Shown: positions 34,214 through 43,226 of the stretch, piece by piece
Position numbering within the stretch: the stretch's first letter is position 1
How the letters are laid out: each line of letters starts with the position of its first letter
DNA from: CAWJMF01 sp963843945
Lineage (GTDB): Bacteria; Vulcanimicrobiota; Vulcanimicrobiia; Vulcanimicrobiales; Vulcanimicrobiaceae
NCBI GenBank assembly: GCA_963843945.1
Contig: CAWJMF010000006.1
Span: 1-64,000 of the forward strand
DNA: 64,000 nucleotides
Reading direction: 5' to 3'
Translations under genes and position numbers: made by a program
The notes under the pieces: generated by a model
Told to the model about the DNA's origin: nothing
Database searches by the model: none
What the model saw: only the letters and a program-made list of their open reading frames with translations

Positions 34214-35620
34214 GACTTCTCCGGCGCAGCGGCGCAAAACGTCCCAGGCCACTTCGACGTCCGCGCGGGTCGTGCGCTCGTTGCCGATCGCAAGCCGCAG
34301 CGCCGTGCGGCCTGCCAGGCGCGTCGACGAGATGAAGATTTCGCCGCTCGCGTTCGCCATTTCCAGGATGCGCGCGTTGACGTCGTCGAGTTCGGCTTGC
34401 GCGACAGCGGCCGGCGCGTAGCGAAAGCAGACGACCGAGAGCGGATGCGGCGCGAGGATTTCCCAGTCCGGCTCGGCCTCGACCCATGCGGCAAAGTCCT
34501 GGGCGAGTGCGATGTGGCCGCGCAAGCGCTCGCGAATGCCGCGCGCGCCGTAGGCGCGCATCACGAACCAGAACTTGAGGGCGCGAAAACGCCGCCCCAG
34601 TTGCAAGCCGTAGTCCATGTAGTTGCGTACGCCGGCCTCGGGCGTTTGCAGGAAATCGGCCGCGAGCGCGAAGGCGCGGCGCACCGCCTCGGGATCGCGC
34701 ACGTAAAGCACCGAGAAGTCGATCGGAACGAACATCCATTTGTGCGGATTGAGGACGAGCGAATCGGCGCGCGCGCAGCCGTCGAGCAGGTAGCGGAACT
34801 CGGGCAAGATCGCCGCCGGTCCGGCGTAGGCCGCGTCGACGTGCAGCCACACGCCGTGCCGGCGCGCCACGTCGGCGATCGCGGGAACCGGATCGGTCGA
34901 GGTCGTCGAGGTCGTACCGACCGTCGCCGCGACGCACATCGGCCGGAGGCCGGCCGCGAGGTCTTGGCGCACGAGTTCGTCGAGAGCCTCGGGCAGCATC
35001 GCGAAGTTTTCGTCGACCGGCACGCGCACGACGTTTTCGCGGCCGACACCGAGCACGATCGCGGCTTTCTCGATGTGCGAGTGGGTGTGCTCCGTGAGGT
35101 AGACGCGCAGCGCGGGCAAGTCCGCGCGGCCCGCCATGCCGCGTTCCCGGATGCCGAGGTCGAGCGATTCGCGCGCCGCCGCCAGCGCCGTGAAGCCCGA
35201 GATCGAGGCGGTGTCGTAGACGATGCCGGTGAATTCGGGCGGCAGTCCGAGTAGCTCGCGCAACCACACGAGTACGACCTCTTCCAGCTCGGTCGCCGCG
35301 GGCGAACTGCGCCAGAGCATCGCATTGACGTCGAGCGCCGCGGTGAGTGCCTCGGCCACGACCGCGATCGGCGCGCTGCTGATCGCAAAGTAGGCGAAAA
35401 AGCGCGGATGGTTCCAGTGCGTGATGCCGGGCACGATCAAACGCTCGAAGTCGCCGAAAATCTTCTCGAACGGCTCGCCTTCTTCGGGCGCCGAGGACGG
35501 CAGCGCCCGCGTAAGTTCGCCGGGTTGCGAGCGCGAGAGCACCGGGAAACGCCGCGGGTCGTGGTAGTACGCGTCGATCCAGCCGGCGGCGCGCGCGAGT
35601 TGCCGCAGAAGGTCGTCCAT
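34196..35620 (-). CDS. PLP-dependent group II amino-acid decarboxylase
   Basis: This 474-residue fold-type I enzyme is of the aromatic-L-amino-acid/tyrosine/DOPA decarboxylase group. It has THWNHPRFFAYF near the start, YLTEHTHSHIEKAAIVLG (the His stacking on PLP), DAAYAGPAAILPEFR (the PLP-binding Asp) and the Schiff-base Lys in NPHKWMF. It should turn an aromatic amino acid into an amine plus CO2; the exact substrate is unknown. The ATG at 35620 is preferred over a TTG ten codons upstream. It is divergent from the membrane protein at 35661. Confidence 0.9.
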   Translation of the reverse strand: MDDLLRQLARAAGWIDAYYHDPRRFPVLSRSQPGELTRALPSSAPEEGEPFEKIFGDFERLIVPGITHWNHPRFFAYFAISSAPIAVVAEALTAALDVNAMLWRSSPAATELEEVVLVWLRELLGLPPEFTGIVYDTASISGFTALAAARESLDLGIRERGMAGRADLPALRVYLTEHTHSHIEKAAIVLGVGRENVVRVPVDENFAMLPEALDELVRQDLAAGLRPMCVAATVGTTSTTSTDPVPAIADVARRHGVWLHVDAAYAGPAAILPEFRYLLDGCARADSLVLNPHKWMFVPIDFSVLYVRDPEAVRRAFALAADFLQTPEAGVRNYMDYGLQLGRRFRALKFWFVMRAYGARGIRERLRGHIALAQDFAAWVEAEPDWEILAPHPLSVVCFRYAPAAVAQAELDDVNARILEMANASGEIFISSTRLAGRTALRLAIGNERTTRADVEVAWDVLRRCAGEVLAGLR

Positions 35621-35660
35621 CCGGTCGGGTTTAGCGACCCCGGCGGCCAATCACTCCCGC

Positions 35661-36896
35661 GTGACCGGTCATCCCGAGCGGGCGAATTTTGGTGCCGGCG
35701 ACGTCCGCGCCGCGCTGGCGCAATTCCTGAACGGCGAACGGGTACAGGCGGGTCTCGCCGGACTGGTCGCGCTGGGGCTTCTGCTCCTCGTTTCGCGCGG
35801 GCAAAGCACGCCGTTCAACAACTACGTCCTCTTGGCCAACGCGTGGCTGGAGGGTCACCCCTGGATCCACTTCCCGGGCGACTGGATCGACGCGATGCCG
35901 TATCACGGCAAGGCCTACATCGTCGAAGCGCCGCTGCCCGCGCTTATCCTCGTGCCCTTCGTTTGGTTCTGGGGCACGAGCTTCAATCAGACCTGGCTGT
36001 CGCTCGCACTGGGCGCGCTGGCGGCCTACGGAATTTGGCGCACGGCGCGGCTCGCCGGCGCGACGCGCGCCTGGACGGCCGGCATTACGGCCTTCGGACT
36101 GTTCGGCACGAGCCTCGCGCAGTGCGCGGCCTCGGGCGACGTTTGGTTTCTGGCGCAGGTCGGCGGCTTCGCCTTCACGATGCTGACGCTGGCCGAACTG
36201 TTCGGCGCGGCGGCGCCATGGCGCGTCGCGCTGTGGGCCTTGTGCGCGTGCTACTGCCGCTATCCGCTGTTTCTCGCACTGCCGTTCTATGCGTTCGCGC
36301 TGTGGCCACAGCTGCGCGCCGCGCCGCGCCGCTTTATTCCCGCGCTCCTGGTCGGGCTGGCCTTTGCGATCCCCTCGGCGTACTACGACTACATTCGCTG
36401 GGGCACGCCGATCGACGTCGGCTTCACGATGTTCTACAAGGTGATGGTCGCGCCGGGCAAGTACGCGCCGCCCGCTTTCAGCACGATGTACCTGCCGATG
36501 CAGTTGAAGAACTTCTTCATCGAAGCGCCGCGCCACGTCCACTCGCCGCCGTTTCTCGCGCCGACCTACGCCGGAATGGCGTTGACGTACATGAGCCCGG
36601 GATTGCTGCTCGCCTTCGCCGCGCCGATCCGCGAACGCATCGTGCAGCTGCTTTGGCTCGCCACGCTAGCCTGCGCGATTCCGAACTTCGTCTACTACAC
36701 GACCGGAATGTCGCAGTTCGGTGCACGCCACGCGCTCGACTTCATCCCGTTCATGCTGGCCCTCATGGCGCTGGCGGTCCGCCGCTCGCCGCAGTATTGG
36801 GCGATCCCGCTGGTCGTCTGGTCGATCGGGTTTTCGTCGCTCGAGTTGTGGGTCTGGCAGTGGCGTCCCTGGCTCGTTAGCAATCCCTACGCCTGA
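35661..36896 (+). CDS. Membrane protein resembling GT39-type glycosyltransferases
   Basis: This is a 411-residue protein with about ten transmembrane helices. The early loop WLEGHPWIHFPGDWIDAMPY, then HGKAYIVEAPLPALILVPF, resembles the first periplasmic loop of dolichyl/polyprenyl-phosphate-mannose-type transferases, but the classic acidic DE motif is not clear. Function is therefore uncertain. The start is GTG at 35661. Confidence 0.6.
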   Translation: MTGHPERANFGAGDVRAALAQFLNGERVQAGLAGLVALGLLLLVSRGQSTPFNNYVLLANAWLEGHPWIHFPGDWIDAMPYHGKAYIVEAPLPALILVPFVWFWGTSFNQTWLSLALGALAAYGIWRTARLAGATRAWTAGITAFGLFGTSLAQCAASGDVWFLAQVGGFAFTMLTLAELFGAAAPWRVALWALCACYCRYPLFLALPFYAFALWPQLRAAPRRFIPALLVGLAFAIPSAYYDYIRWGTPIDVGFTMFYKVMVAPGKYAPPAFSTMYLPMQLKNFFIEAPRHVHSPPFLAPTYAGMALTYMSPGLLLAFAAPIRERIVQLLWLATLACAIPNFVYYTTGMSQFGARHALDFIPFMLALMALAVRRSPQYWAIPLVVWSIGFSSLELWVWQWRPWLVSNPYA

Positions 36897-36916
36897 TCGA
36901 AGGAAAGCCTCGAGCG

Positions 36917-36945
36917 TATTTCGCGCGCGTGTTTTGTGGTAAACT
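36917..36945 (+). promoter_or_regulatory. Candidate promoter of the GW-rich secreted protein
   Basis: A minus-10-like TAAACT (36940-36945) lies 17 bases after a weak minus-35-like TATTTC (36917-36922), placing a start near 36952, just before the ribosome site of the gene at 36967. This is only a sequence match. Confidence 0.3.
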
Positions 36946-36966
36946 GGAGTGCAAGAGGCACGGAAC

Positions 36967-37437
36967 ATGCAGAACGAATCCTTACGACTCCCGTCCCTCG
37001 CGCTGGCTGCGTTCGCGTTGGCGGCCGGAATCTCGGGTGTCGCGGTGGCGCAGACCGGCCCGGCGTCCGGCGCGCTTCCGTCGTACGCGACGCCGCTCGC
37101 CGATCAAGAGATTCACGGCAAGATCTCCGCGGTAACGGGTAAGTACACGTTGCTCGTTCGCGACGATCGCGGATACATCGACAGCGTCACGCTGCATCAA
37201 GGTACGGTCATTACACCGACCGGTTTGACGCTCCAAGCGGGCATGCAAGTGACGATCACCGGTACGGTTGACGGCGCGACCTTCGCGGCAAACCAAATCA
37301 ACACGCCGTATACGGTCGCCCTCGTGCAAGGTTATCCGTTCTACGGTGCCGGCTTCGGCTGGGGACCCGGCTGGGGCCGCTGGGGTTGGGGTTACGGCTG
37401 GGGCTGGGGACCCGCGTACGGGGCGCTCTGGTGGTGA
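36967..37437 (+). CDS. Secreted OB-fold-like protein with Gly/Trp-rich tail
   Basis: This protein of about 156 residues has a signal peptide (cleavage near GVAVAQTG). A compact beta domain follows (EIHGKISAVTGKYTLLVRDD, TVITPTGLTLQAGMQVTITG) like the small OB-type DUF5666 fold. A tail of about 25 residues is made almost only of Gly, Trp, Tyr and Pro (FGWGPGWGRWGWGYGWGWG). Such aromatic-Gly tails can mediate surface sticking. The ATG at 36967 is better placed for the signal peptide than the GTG at 36949. Function is unknown. Confidence 0.65.
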   Translation: MQNESLRLPSLALAAFALAAGISGVAVAQTGPASGALPSYATPLADQEIHGKISAVTGKYTLLVRDDRGYIDSVTLHQGTVITPTGLTLQAGMQVTITGTVDGATFAANQINTPYTVALVQGYPFYGAGFGWGPGWGRWGWGYGWGWGPAYGALWW

Positions 37438-37502
37438 AGTTCCTCTGACGGACGGTATGCCAACGGCGTAACGCCGTCGCGGTGCAGGGCCCGCTCGAGG
37501 CG

Positions 37503-37534
37503 GAGCGCGAACGCGTCAAGCCTGCGCTCTTTTT
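37503..37534 (+). terminator. Possible weak terminator
   Basis: GAGCGC pairs with GCGCTC across a 15-base loop, followed by TTTTT, between the GW-rich protein gene and the next secreted protein. The long loop makes it weak; it may instead be part of the leader of the gene at 37549. Confidence 0.3.
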
Positions 37535-37548
37535 CAGAAAGGGTCTTC

Positions 37549-38043
37549 ATGCGCATTTTCTTGGGAACGCTGTGTTTGACGCTGCTCTTGCCGCTCGCCG
37601 CAGGCGCCGATCCCAGTACCTCGCCGGGTTACACCGCAAAAGATCAAGCGCAATTCGCGAAGTTGGCCGCCGGTGACGGAACGTGGACCTGCGTCGACAC
37701 GCCGCCCAGCAAGAAAGCCGACGTCATGACCGCCAAACAAGAGGGCAATTGGTACGTGACGCGCGAGACCGGCGACAACCCAAACACGACCTACGTCCGC
37801 TGGAACCACTCGATGCAAGCGTACGTCGCGAACGAGGTCGACGACCTGGGTTCGACCAGCATAGCGACCTCAAAATCGGCCGATCCGTTCAACGGAAACT
37901 GGTCTCAGGTCTACCCGGCCGGTCAGAGCCAGTATCCGTTCACGATCTCGCTGTCGAAAGGCACGATGAAGACCGCGGGATCCTACAAGGACAACAAGAC
38001 CGGAAAAATCGTGAAGTTCGCGAGCGTCTGCACCAAGAACTGA
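37549..38043 (+). CDS. Secreted protein of unknown function
   Basis: This 164-residue protein has a signal peptide (cleavage near LAAGADP) followed by a small soluble domain with one cysteine pair (TWTCVDT near the start, ASVCTKN at the end). The beta-rich pattern (GNWYVTRETGDNPNTTYVRW, GSTSIATSKSADPFNGNW) is reminiscent of small lipocalin-like periplasmic proteins, but no family is certain. Its TGA overlaps the ATG of the RidA gene by one base. Confidence 0.65.
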   Translation: MRIFLGTLCLTLLLPLAAGADPSTSPGYTAKDQAQFAKLAAGDGTWTCVDTPPSKKADVMTAKQEGNWYVTRETGDNPNTTYVRWNHSMQAYVANEVDDLGSTSIATSKSADPFNGNWSQVYPAGQSQYPFTISLSKGTMKTAGSYKDNKTGKIVKFASVCTKN

Positions 38044-38420
38044 TGGAATCGTTCGTCAGCGAACGCGCGCCGGCGCCGATCGGTCCGTACAGTCAAGCCG
38101 TACGCGCCGGCGCGTTCCTTTTTTGCAGCGGCCAAATCCCGATCGACCCGGCATCCGGCGAACTCGTGCCGGGCGACGTCGCCGCACAGACCCGTCAAGT
38201 CATGAAGAACCTCGAGGCCGTCTTGGAAGCCGCCGGCTTGCGCTTCGCAAACGTCGTGAAGACCACGATCTTCCTGGTCGACATGGCCGACTTCGGGGCA
38301 GTCAACGGCGTGTACGGCGAGGCGTTCGGAAGCGTTCCGCCGGCGCGGTCGACGGTCGCGGTGGCCGCGTTGCCGCGCAACGCACGCGTCGAAATCGACG
38401 CGATCGCGAGTTTCGCTTAG
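38043..38420 (+). CDS. ridA: RidA family enamine/imine deaminase
   Basis: This 125-residue RidA protein hydrolyses reactive 2-aminoacrylate and related enamines in the cytoplasm. It carries APAPIGPYSQAVRAGAFLF, SGQIPIDPASGELV, the conserved Asn in FANVVKTTIFLVDM, and the substrate-binding Arg in PPARSTVAVAALPRNARVE. Length is normal for the family. It starts within the stop of the secreted protein gene (TGATG). Confidence 0.92.
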   Translation: MESFVSERAPAPIGPYSQAVRAGAFLFCSGQIPIDPASGELVPGDVAAQTRQVMKNLEAVLEAAGLRFANVVKTTIFLVDMADFGAVNGVYGEAFGSVPPARSTVAVAALPRNARVEIDAIASFA

Positions 38421-38424
38421 GCGC

Positions 38425-39618
38425 TTACTGCAGGGCTTTCAGGTCGCGAGCGGCCGCGTCCGCGATCTCGGGCTCGTCGGATTTCGTGGCCCGTTCGTAC
38501 TCCTGACGGGCCAAGTCGTGTTTGCCCTGATCGGCGTAGGTCAGGCCCAGCAAATAATGCAGCCGTCCGTCGTTCGGCACGACGCTGAGTCCCTTGAGGA
38601 ACGCGGCCTCGGCCAGCGCGTAGAGATGCTGTTCCTGATAGTCGTAACCCAGGTCGACGTATGCGTCGCGCGCTAACGGATCGACGCCGATCGCTTGGAG
38701 ATAATAGCGCACCGCGGCGTCGCGGTGAAGCCAAACGTCTTGCAGGTAGCCCAGGTCGACGAGCGCCTCGGGCCCGTCCGGCGCAATCGCGTTGGCGCGG
38801 CTGAGCAACTGCGAGGCCTGATCGAAGTGGTGCGTTTCGATATCGACGGCACCGAGGTTGACGAGTGCCGGATAGTCGTCGTGATTGATGGCGAGACAGC
38901 GGTTCAACGCCTCCGAAGCCTTGTCCATCTGCCCGAGATCGAGGTAGGCGCTTCCCAACTCGCTGAGGACCGGGCACGAGCGCGGCTGCAAGGCCGCCGC
39001 CCTCTTTAAATAGGTGACGCCGTCCTCCGACTTCCGCTCCGCGACATAGATCGCGCCGAGGGCATACTGCGCTTCGCCGTCGTCGGGTAGCGCGTCCGCG
39101 GCGGCCTTGTACTTGGCTTCGAAGTCCTTGAGATCGCCGAGCCGGCGGTGCAGGTCGACGAGGTGGCCGTAGGCGCTCGTTTCGGGCAGGCTCTTGGTGA
39201 ACTCGGCGATGGCCTCGGTCGTGCGGTCTTGGGCGGCGTAGATCCCGCCGAGCCGGTCGTGGGTCAACCGGTCATTCGGCACTTGCGCCAGGACGGCACG
39301 GTAGGTCCGCTCCGCGGCCGGGAAGTCGGACTGCCGGTAGTAGAGGTCCCCGAGATAGCGTGCCGCGTCGAGCTGCTGCGGATGGGTGTCGACGAAGAAA
39401 CGCAGGTTCTTCACGGCTCCGGCCAGGTCGCCCGCCGCGACTTGCTTGCGCGCCGCCTCGATCGCGGCGGCACCCGCGAACGGCAAGGCGTCTTGCAGCA
39501 TCGGGTCGTTCGAGTTGGCGTGGGTCACCTGAGCGGCGGCCCTGGCGCCGCACGAGAGTGCGACGATCGCGAAGGCGATCGCGACGGTCGCCCGCTGAAG
39601 CCGGGCTGCGCGATTCAC
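38425..39618 (-). CDS. Exported TPR-repeat protein
   Basis: This 397-residue protein has a signal peptide (cleavage near ARAAAQV) and about nine tetratricopeptide repeats, for example FPAAERTYRAVLAQVPNDRL, SEALNRCLAINHDDYPALVN and LAEAAFLKGLSVVPNDGRLH. TPR arrays act as protein-binding scaffolds, so this is a periplasmic or envelope adaptor; the partner is unknown. The start is GTG at 39618. It ends 5 bases from the convergent RidA gene and follows the broken fumarase gene on the same strand. Confidence 0.85.
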   Translation of the reverse strand: MNRAARLQRATVAIAFAIVALSCGARAAAQVTHANSNDPMLQDALPFAGAAAIEAARKQVAAGDLAGAVKNLRFFVDTHPQQLDAARYLGDLYYRQSDFPAAERTYRAVLAQVPNDRLTHDRLGGIYAAQDRTTEAIAEFTKSLPETSAYGHLVDLHRRLGDLKDFEAKYKAAADALPDDGEAQYALGAIYVAERKSEDGVTYLKRAAALQPRSCPVLSELGSAYLDLGQMDKASEALNRCLAINHDDYPALVNLGAVDIETHHFDQASQLLSRANAIAPDGPEALVDLGYLQDVWLHRDAAVRYYLQAIGVDPLARDAYVDLGYDYQEQHLYALAEAAFLKGLSVVPNDGRLHYLLGLTYADQGKHDLARQEYERATKSDEPEIADAAARDLKALQ

Positions 39619-39673
39619 ACCCGGGCCTTCGTCGGCGCCGGGCTTGCCACCTCGGGTTTGTTTATCGCCTGTG

Positions 39674-41117
39674 CTAGGGGTGGGTCATCTCCTTGGGGAC
39701 CACCGAGCGGTCGAACTCCTCGGCGCTGACGTACCCGAGTCCGACCGCCGCCTCCTTGAGCGTGGTTTTGTCTTTGTGCGCTTTCTTGGCGATCTCGGCG
39801 GCCTTGTCGTAGCCGATCGTGCGGCGAGAGCGCGGTTACGGTCATCAGCGATTCGGTCGAGATACTTGGCGATTTGCTCGGTCGTTCGCGGTGCAGCCCT
39901 TCGACGCAGTGCTCGCGGAACATCGTCGCGGCGTCGCGCAGCAGCGTCGTCGAGTGCAAGAAGTTGTAGATCATCACCGGGTTGAAAACGTTGAGTTCGA
40001 AGTTGCCTTGCGAGGCGCCGAAGCTGATTGCGAGTGTCGTTGCCGTAGACTTGCACGACGACCATCGTCATCGGCTTCGGATTGCGTCGGGTTCACTTTG
40101 CCCGGCATGATCGAACTGCCCGGCTCGTTCTCGGGGAGGATCAATTCGCCGATACCCGCGCGCGGGCCCGAAGCCAGCCAGCGAATGTCGTTGGCGATCT
40201 TCATCAGCGCCGCGCCGAGCATCTTGAGCGCACCGGAGGCGAAGACGAAGTCGTCGTGCGATGCGAGCGCGGTGAACTTGTTCGGGTGCGAGCGGAACGG
40301 CAGCGCCGGTCAGCTCGGCGAGTTTCTTCGCGGCGCGCGCTCGCCGAACTCGGGATGCGCGTTCGAGCCGGTTCCGACCGCCGTCCCGCCGATGGCGAGA
40401 TCGTAGAAGTGATCGAGCGCCTCGCGAATCGCGACCATCGCGCGGTCGAGTTGCGTCACGTAGCCCGAGAACTCTTGACCGAGCGTAAGCGGCGTCGCGT
40501 CCTGCAAGTGCGTGCGGCCGACCTTGACGATGTCCTTCCACTCGCTCGCCTTCGCGTTCGAGCGCGTCGCGCAGCGCTTTGATCGCGCCGGCAGCATCTC
40601 GTGACCATCGCTTCGGCGGCGGCCATGTGCATCGCCGTCGGAAACGTATCGTTCGAGGACTGCGACATGTTGACGTGATCGTTGGGGTGGATCGGCTTCT
40701 TCGAGCCCAGCTCGCCGCCGGCGATCTCGATCGCGCGGTTCGAGATGACCTCGTTGACGTTCATGTTCGTCTGCGTGCCGGAGCCGGTTTGCCAGACGCG
40801 CAGCGGAAAGTGCGCGTCGAGCTTGCCGGCGATGACCTCGTCGGCGGCGCTGCACGATGAGGTCGGTCTTCTCGTCGTCGAGCTTGCCGAGATCGTGGTT
40901 GACGAGGGCGGCGGCCTTCTTGAGCGTGCGCCATCGCCCGGATCACCTGGCGCGGCATCACGTCGCGCGGCCACGTGCCGTCGCCGATGTCGAAGTGGAC
41001 CAGCGAGCGCGCGGATTGCGCGCCGTAGTACTTGTCGCTGGGGACCTCGACCTGGCCCATCGAGTCGGATTCCAGGCGCGTCTTCGCGCCGTTCGTGGCA
41101 ACGTTCGAAATCGTCAT
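39674..41117 (-). pseudogene. fumC: Class II fumarase broken by about a dozen frameshifts
   Basis: Joined across frames, the protein is a near-complete class II fumarase (fumarate plus water to malate, TCA cycle). It runs from MTISNVATNGAKTRLESDSM through VWQTGSGTQTNMNVNEVISN, HVNMSQSSNDTFPTAMH and KVGRTHLQDATPLTLGQEF to the family signature GSSIMPGKVNPTQSEA, and on to YDKAAEIAKKAHKDK and KEMTHP. The reading frame shifts near 40930, 40850, 40600, 40587, 40558, 40335, 40305, 40070, 40030, 39890, 39880, 39857 and 39822. Amino-acid conservation between shifts is excellent, with no missense decay, which is unlike an old pseudogene. Start is ATG 41117 and stop TAG 39674. Error-prone local assembly or very recent inactivation are the main explanations. 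Confidence 0.85.
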
Positions 41118-41194
41118 AGCCCCGGAGACTTCGGCGCGGCAGCCACGTTTGCTGCTCGAGAAAGGTCGCAGGTCGCCGCTTCCGCGCGCGGTAA

Positions 41195-42799
41195 GTGCCC
41201 TTCGTGAGCGTCTCCCTGCGCCGCCTGAGCCCGATCGATTTTCTCGAGCGGAGCGCAAACGTCTATCGCGACAAAACCGCCGTCATCGACGGCGGCGCGC
41301 GCCGGACGTACCCCGAGATGCTCGAGCGCGTCTACCGCTTCGCCCACCTCCTCCGGGCCCTCGGCGTCGGCGCCGGCGACCGGGTCGCACTGCTCGCTAA
41401 GAACGAGTCCGCGCTGCTCGAGGCCCACTTCGCGGTACCGCTCGCCGGCGGCATCCTGTGCGCGCTCAACGTGCGCCTGATCGCGAGCGAGATCGAGTAC
41501 ATCGTCGATCACTGCGGTGCGAGCGTCATCTTGTACGACCCGGAATTCGCCGGGCTCGTGGAAAACCTCGACGCCCGCGTCCGCCGCATCCGGACCGGCG
41601 CGGCGCTTCCGGGCGACTTCGAGACCTTGCTGGCGGGCTCGCCGGCGGAGCCCCTGGTCGACCCGGTCGACGACGAAAATGCCACCCTCTCGATCAACTA
41701 CACGAGCGGAACGACCGGCCGCCCCAAAGGCGTCATGTACACGCACCGCGGCGCCTACCTCAACGCGCTGGCCGAGATCGCGACTGCCAACCTGCGGCCG
41801 GAGAGCGTCTATCTCTGGACGCTTCCGATGTTCCACTGCAACGGTTGGTGCTACCCGTGGGCGGTGACCGCCGCGGGTGCGACGCACGTCTGCCTGCCCA
41901 AAGTCGAGCCCGAAGCGGTCTTCGAACTGGTCGAGCGCGAACGGGTCAGCCACCTGTGCGGCGCTCCCACGGTCCTGATCGGCTTGGCGAACCATCCGCT
42001 GGCGCGCCCGTTTCCCCAGCCGGTTCACGTGGTCACGGCGGGCGCCGCGCCCGCGCCGACAACGATCGCGCAGATCGAGGCGCTGGGCGCCACGGTCACG
42101 CAAGTCTACGGCCTTACCGAGACATACGGGCCGATTACCGTTTCGGCGTGGCAGACGCAGTGGGACGCGCTGCCGCCGGTGGAGCGCGCCAAACTCAAGG
42201 CGCGCCAAGGCGTCGGCTTGATCACCGTCGGTGCGGCAGACGTCCGCGTCGTCGAGCCGATCGAGGCGGGGGCGCCGGCGGACGTCGTGCTGCGCGACGT
42301 GCGCGCCGACGGCGTGACGCACGGCGAGATCGTCATGCGCGGCAACAACGTGATGAAAGGATACTACCGCGACCCCGAGGCGACGGCGCGGGCCTTCGCC
42401 GGCGGATACTTCCATAGCGGCGACATCGCGGTGATGCATCCGGACGGCTACCTCGAAATCGCGGATCGTGCCAAGGACGTGATCATCAGCGGCGGCGAGA
42501 ACATCTCGACCGTTCAGGTCGAAAAAGTCATCCTCGAACATCCCGACGTGCTCGAGTGCGCCGTCGTGGCCAAACCGCACGAGCATTGGGGCGAGGTTCC
42601 CAAGGCCTTCGTCGTCGTGAAGGCGGGCCGCGAGGTGAGCGCCGAGGCGTTGATCGCGCACTGCCGCGAGCGCCTGCCGCACTTCAAGGCGCCCAAAGAG
42701 ATCGAGTTCGGGGAGTTGCCCAAGACCTCGACGGGGAAAATTCAGAAATTCGTTTTGCGGGAGAGAGAATGGATCGGATTCGAAAAACGCGTGCACTAG
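41195..42799 (+). CDS. Acyl-CoA synthetase (AMP-forming, medium/short-chain fatty-acid or DmdB-like)
   Basis: This 534-residue ANL-superfamily ligase activates a carboxylic acid with ATP and CoA. The P-loop-like motif is NYTSGTTGRPKGVMYTHRGA, A5 is VYGLTETYGP, the hinge region is ADRAKDVIISGGENIS, and the catalytic Lys is in LPKTSTGKIQKF. GFEKRVH ends the protein. The MFHCNGWCYPWAV loop is typical of FadD3/DmdB/alkyl-acid-type ligases. The start is GTG 41195 (or GTG 41204). It overlaps the next gene by 31 bases and belongs with the beta-oxidation genes downstream. Confidence 0.92.
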   Translation: MPFVSVSLRRLSPIDFLERSANVYRDKTAVIDGGARRTYPEMLERVYRFAHLLRALGVGAGDRVALLAKNESALLEAHFAVPLAGGILCALNVRLIASEIEYIVDHCGASVILYDPEFAGLVENLDARVRRIRTGAALPGDFETLLAGSPAEPLVDPVDDENATLSINYTSGTTGRPKGVMYTHRGAYLNALAEIATANLRPESVYLWTLPMFHCNGWCYPWAVTAAGATHVCLPKVEPEAVFELVERERVSHLCGAPTVLIGLANHPLARPFPQPVHVVTAGAAPAPTTIAQIEALGATVTQVYGLTETYGPITVSAWQTQWDALPPVERAKLKARQGVGLITVGAADVRVVEPIEAGAPADVVLRDVRADGVTHGEIVMRGNNVMKGYYRDPEATARAFAGGYFHSGDIAVMHPDGYLEIADRAKDVIISGGENISTVQVEKVILEHPDVLECAVVAKPHEHWGEVPKAFVVVKAGREVSAEALIAHCRERLPHFKAPKEIEFGELPKTSTGKIQKFVLREREWIGFEKRVH

Positions 42800-43224
42800 C
42801 CGCGCTTGCGGCGGCGGTCCTGCTGCCGCTCGCGGCGCGGGCGGCAACCTTCGCCCCGACGCCGAGCCCCGTGCCGGCGAAGAGTGCCGGACCGGCAACG
42901 CCGACGCCGGCGCCCCCTCCCGGTTCGGACGCCGAGGCGAAACAGCGCGCGCGCGAGTGGATCGGCCGTTTTCAATCCGGCGACATCGATCGCTCGCAGC
43001 TGACCTCTGCCTTCAGCGCGACGCTCGACAGCGCGGCCGTCGCGCAGATCAAGAGCATCTTGCCGAAGGGCGCGCCGCTCTCGATTCAGCTGCTGAGCCG
43101 CACCAGCGACCCCGACCAGACGTACTACATCTACGCCGTAACGTGGAACGAAGGAACGCTGTCGTTCAGCTTCGGCCTAACGCCCGGCGGAAAAATCGGG
43201 ACGGCCTACTTCCGGCAGACGTAG
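42769..43224 (+). CDS. Exported protein of unknown function
   Basis: This 151-residue protein has a signal peptide (cleavage near AARAATF), a Pro/Ala/Thr-rich linker, and then a domain of about 100 residues (REWIGRFQSGDIDRSQLTSA; YYIYAVTWNEGTLSFSFGL). The domain resembles DUF3887/NTF2-like small periplasmic domains. GGGAGAGAG immediately upstream and the signal peptide fix the ATG at 42769 inside the end of the acyl-CoA synthetase gene. Confidence 0.65.
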   Translation: MDRIRKTRALAALAAAVLLPLAARAATFAPTPSPVPAKSAGPATPTPAPPPGSDAEAKQRAREWIGRFQSGDIDRSQLTSAFSATLDSAAVAQIKSILPKGAPLSIQLLSRTSDPDQTYYIYAVTWNEGTLSFSFGLTPGGKIGTAYFRQT

Positions 43225-43226
43225 GC

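Noticed and set aside
39674..41117. Programmed frameshifting of fumarase
   Set aside because: About thirteen shifts in both directions without slippery sites cannot be recoding.
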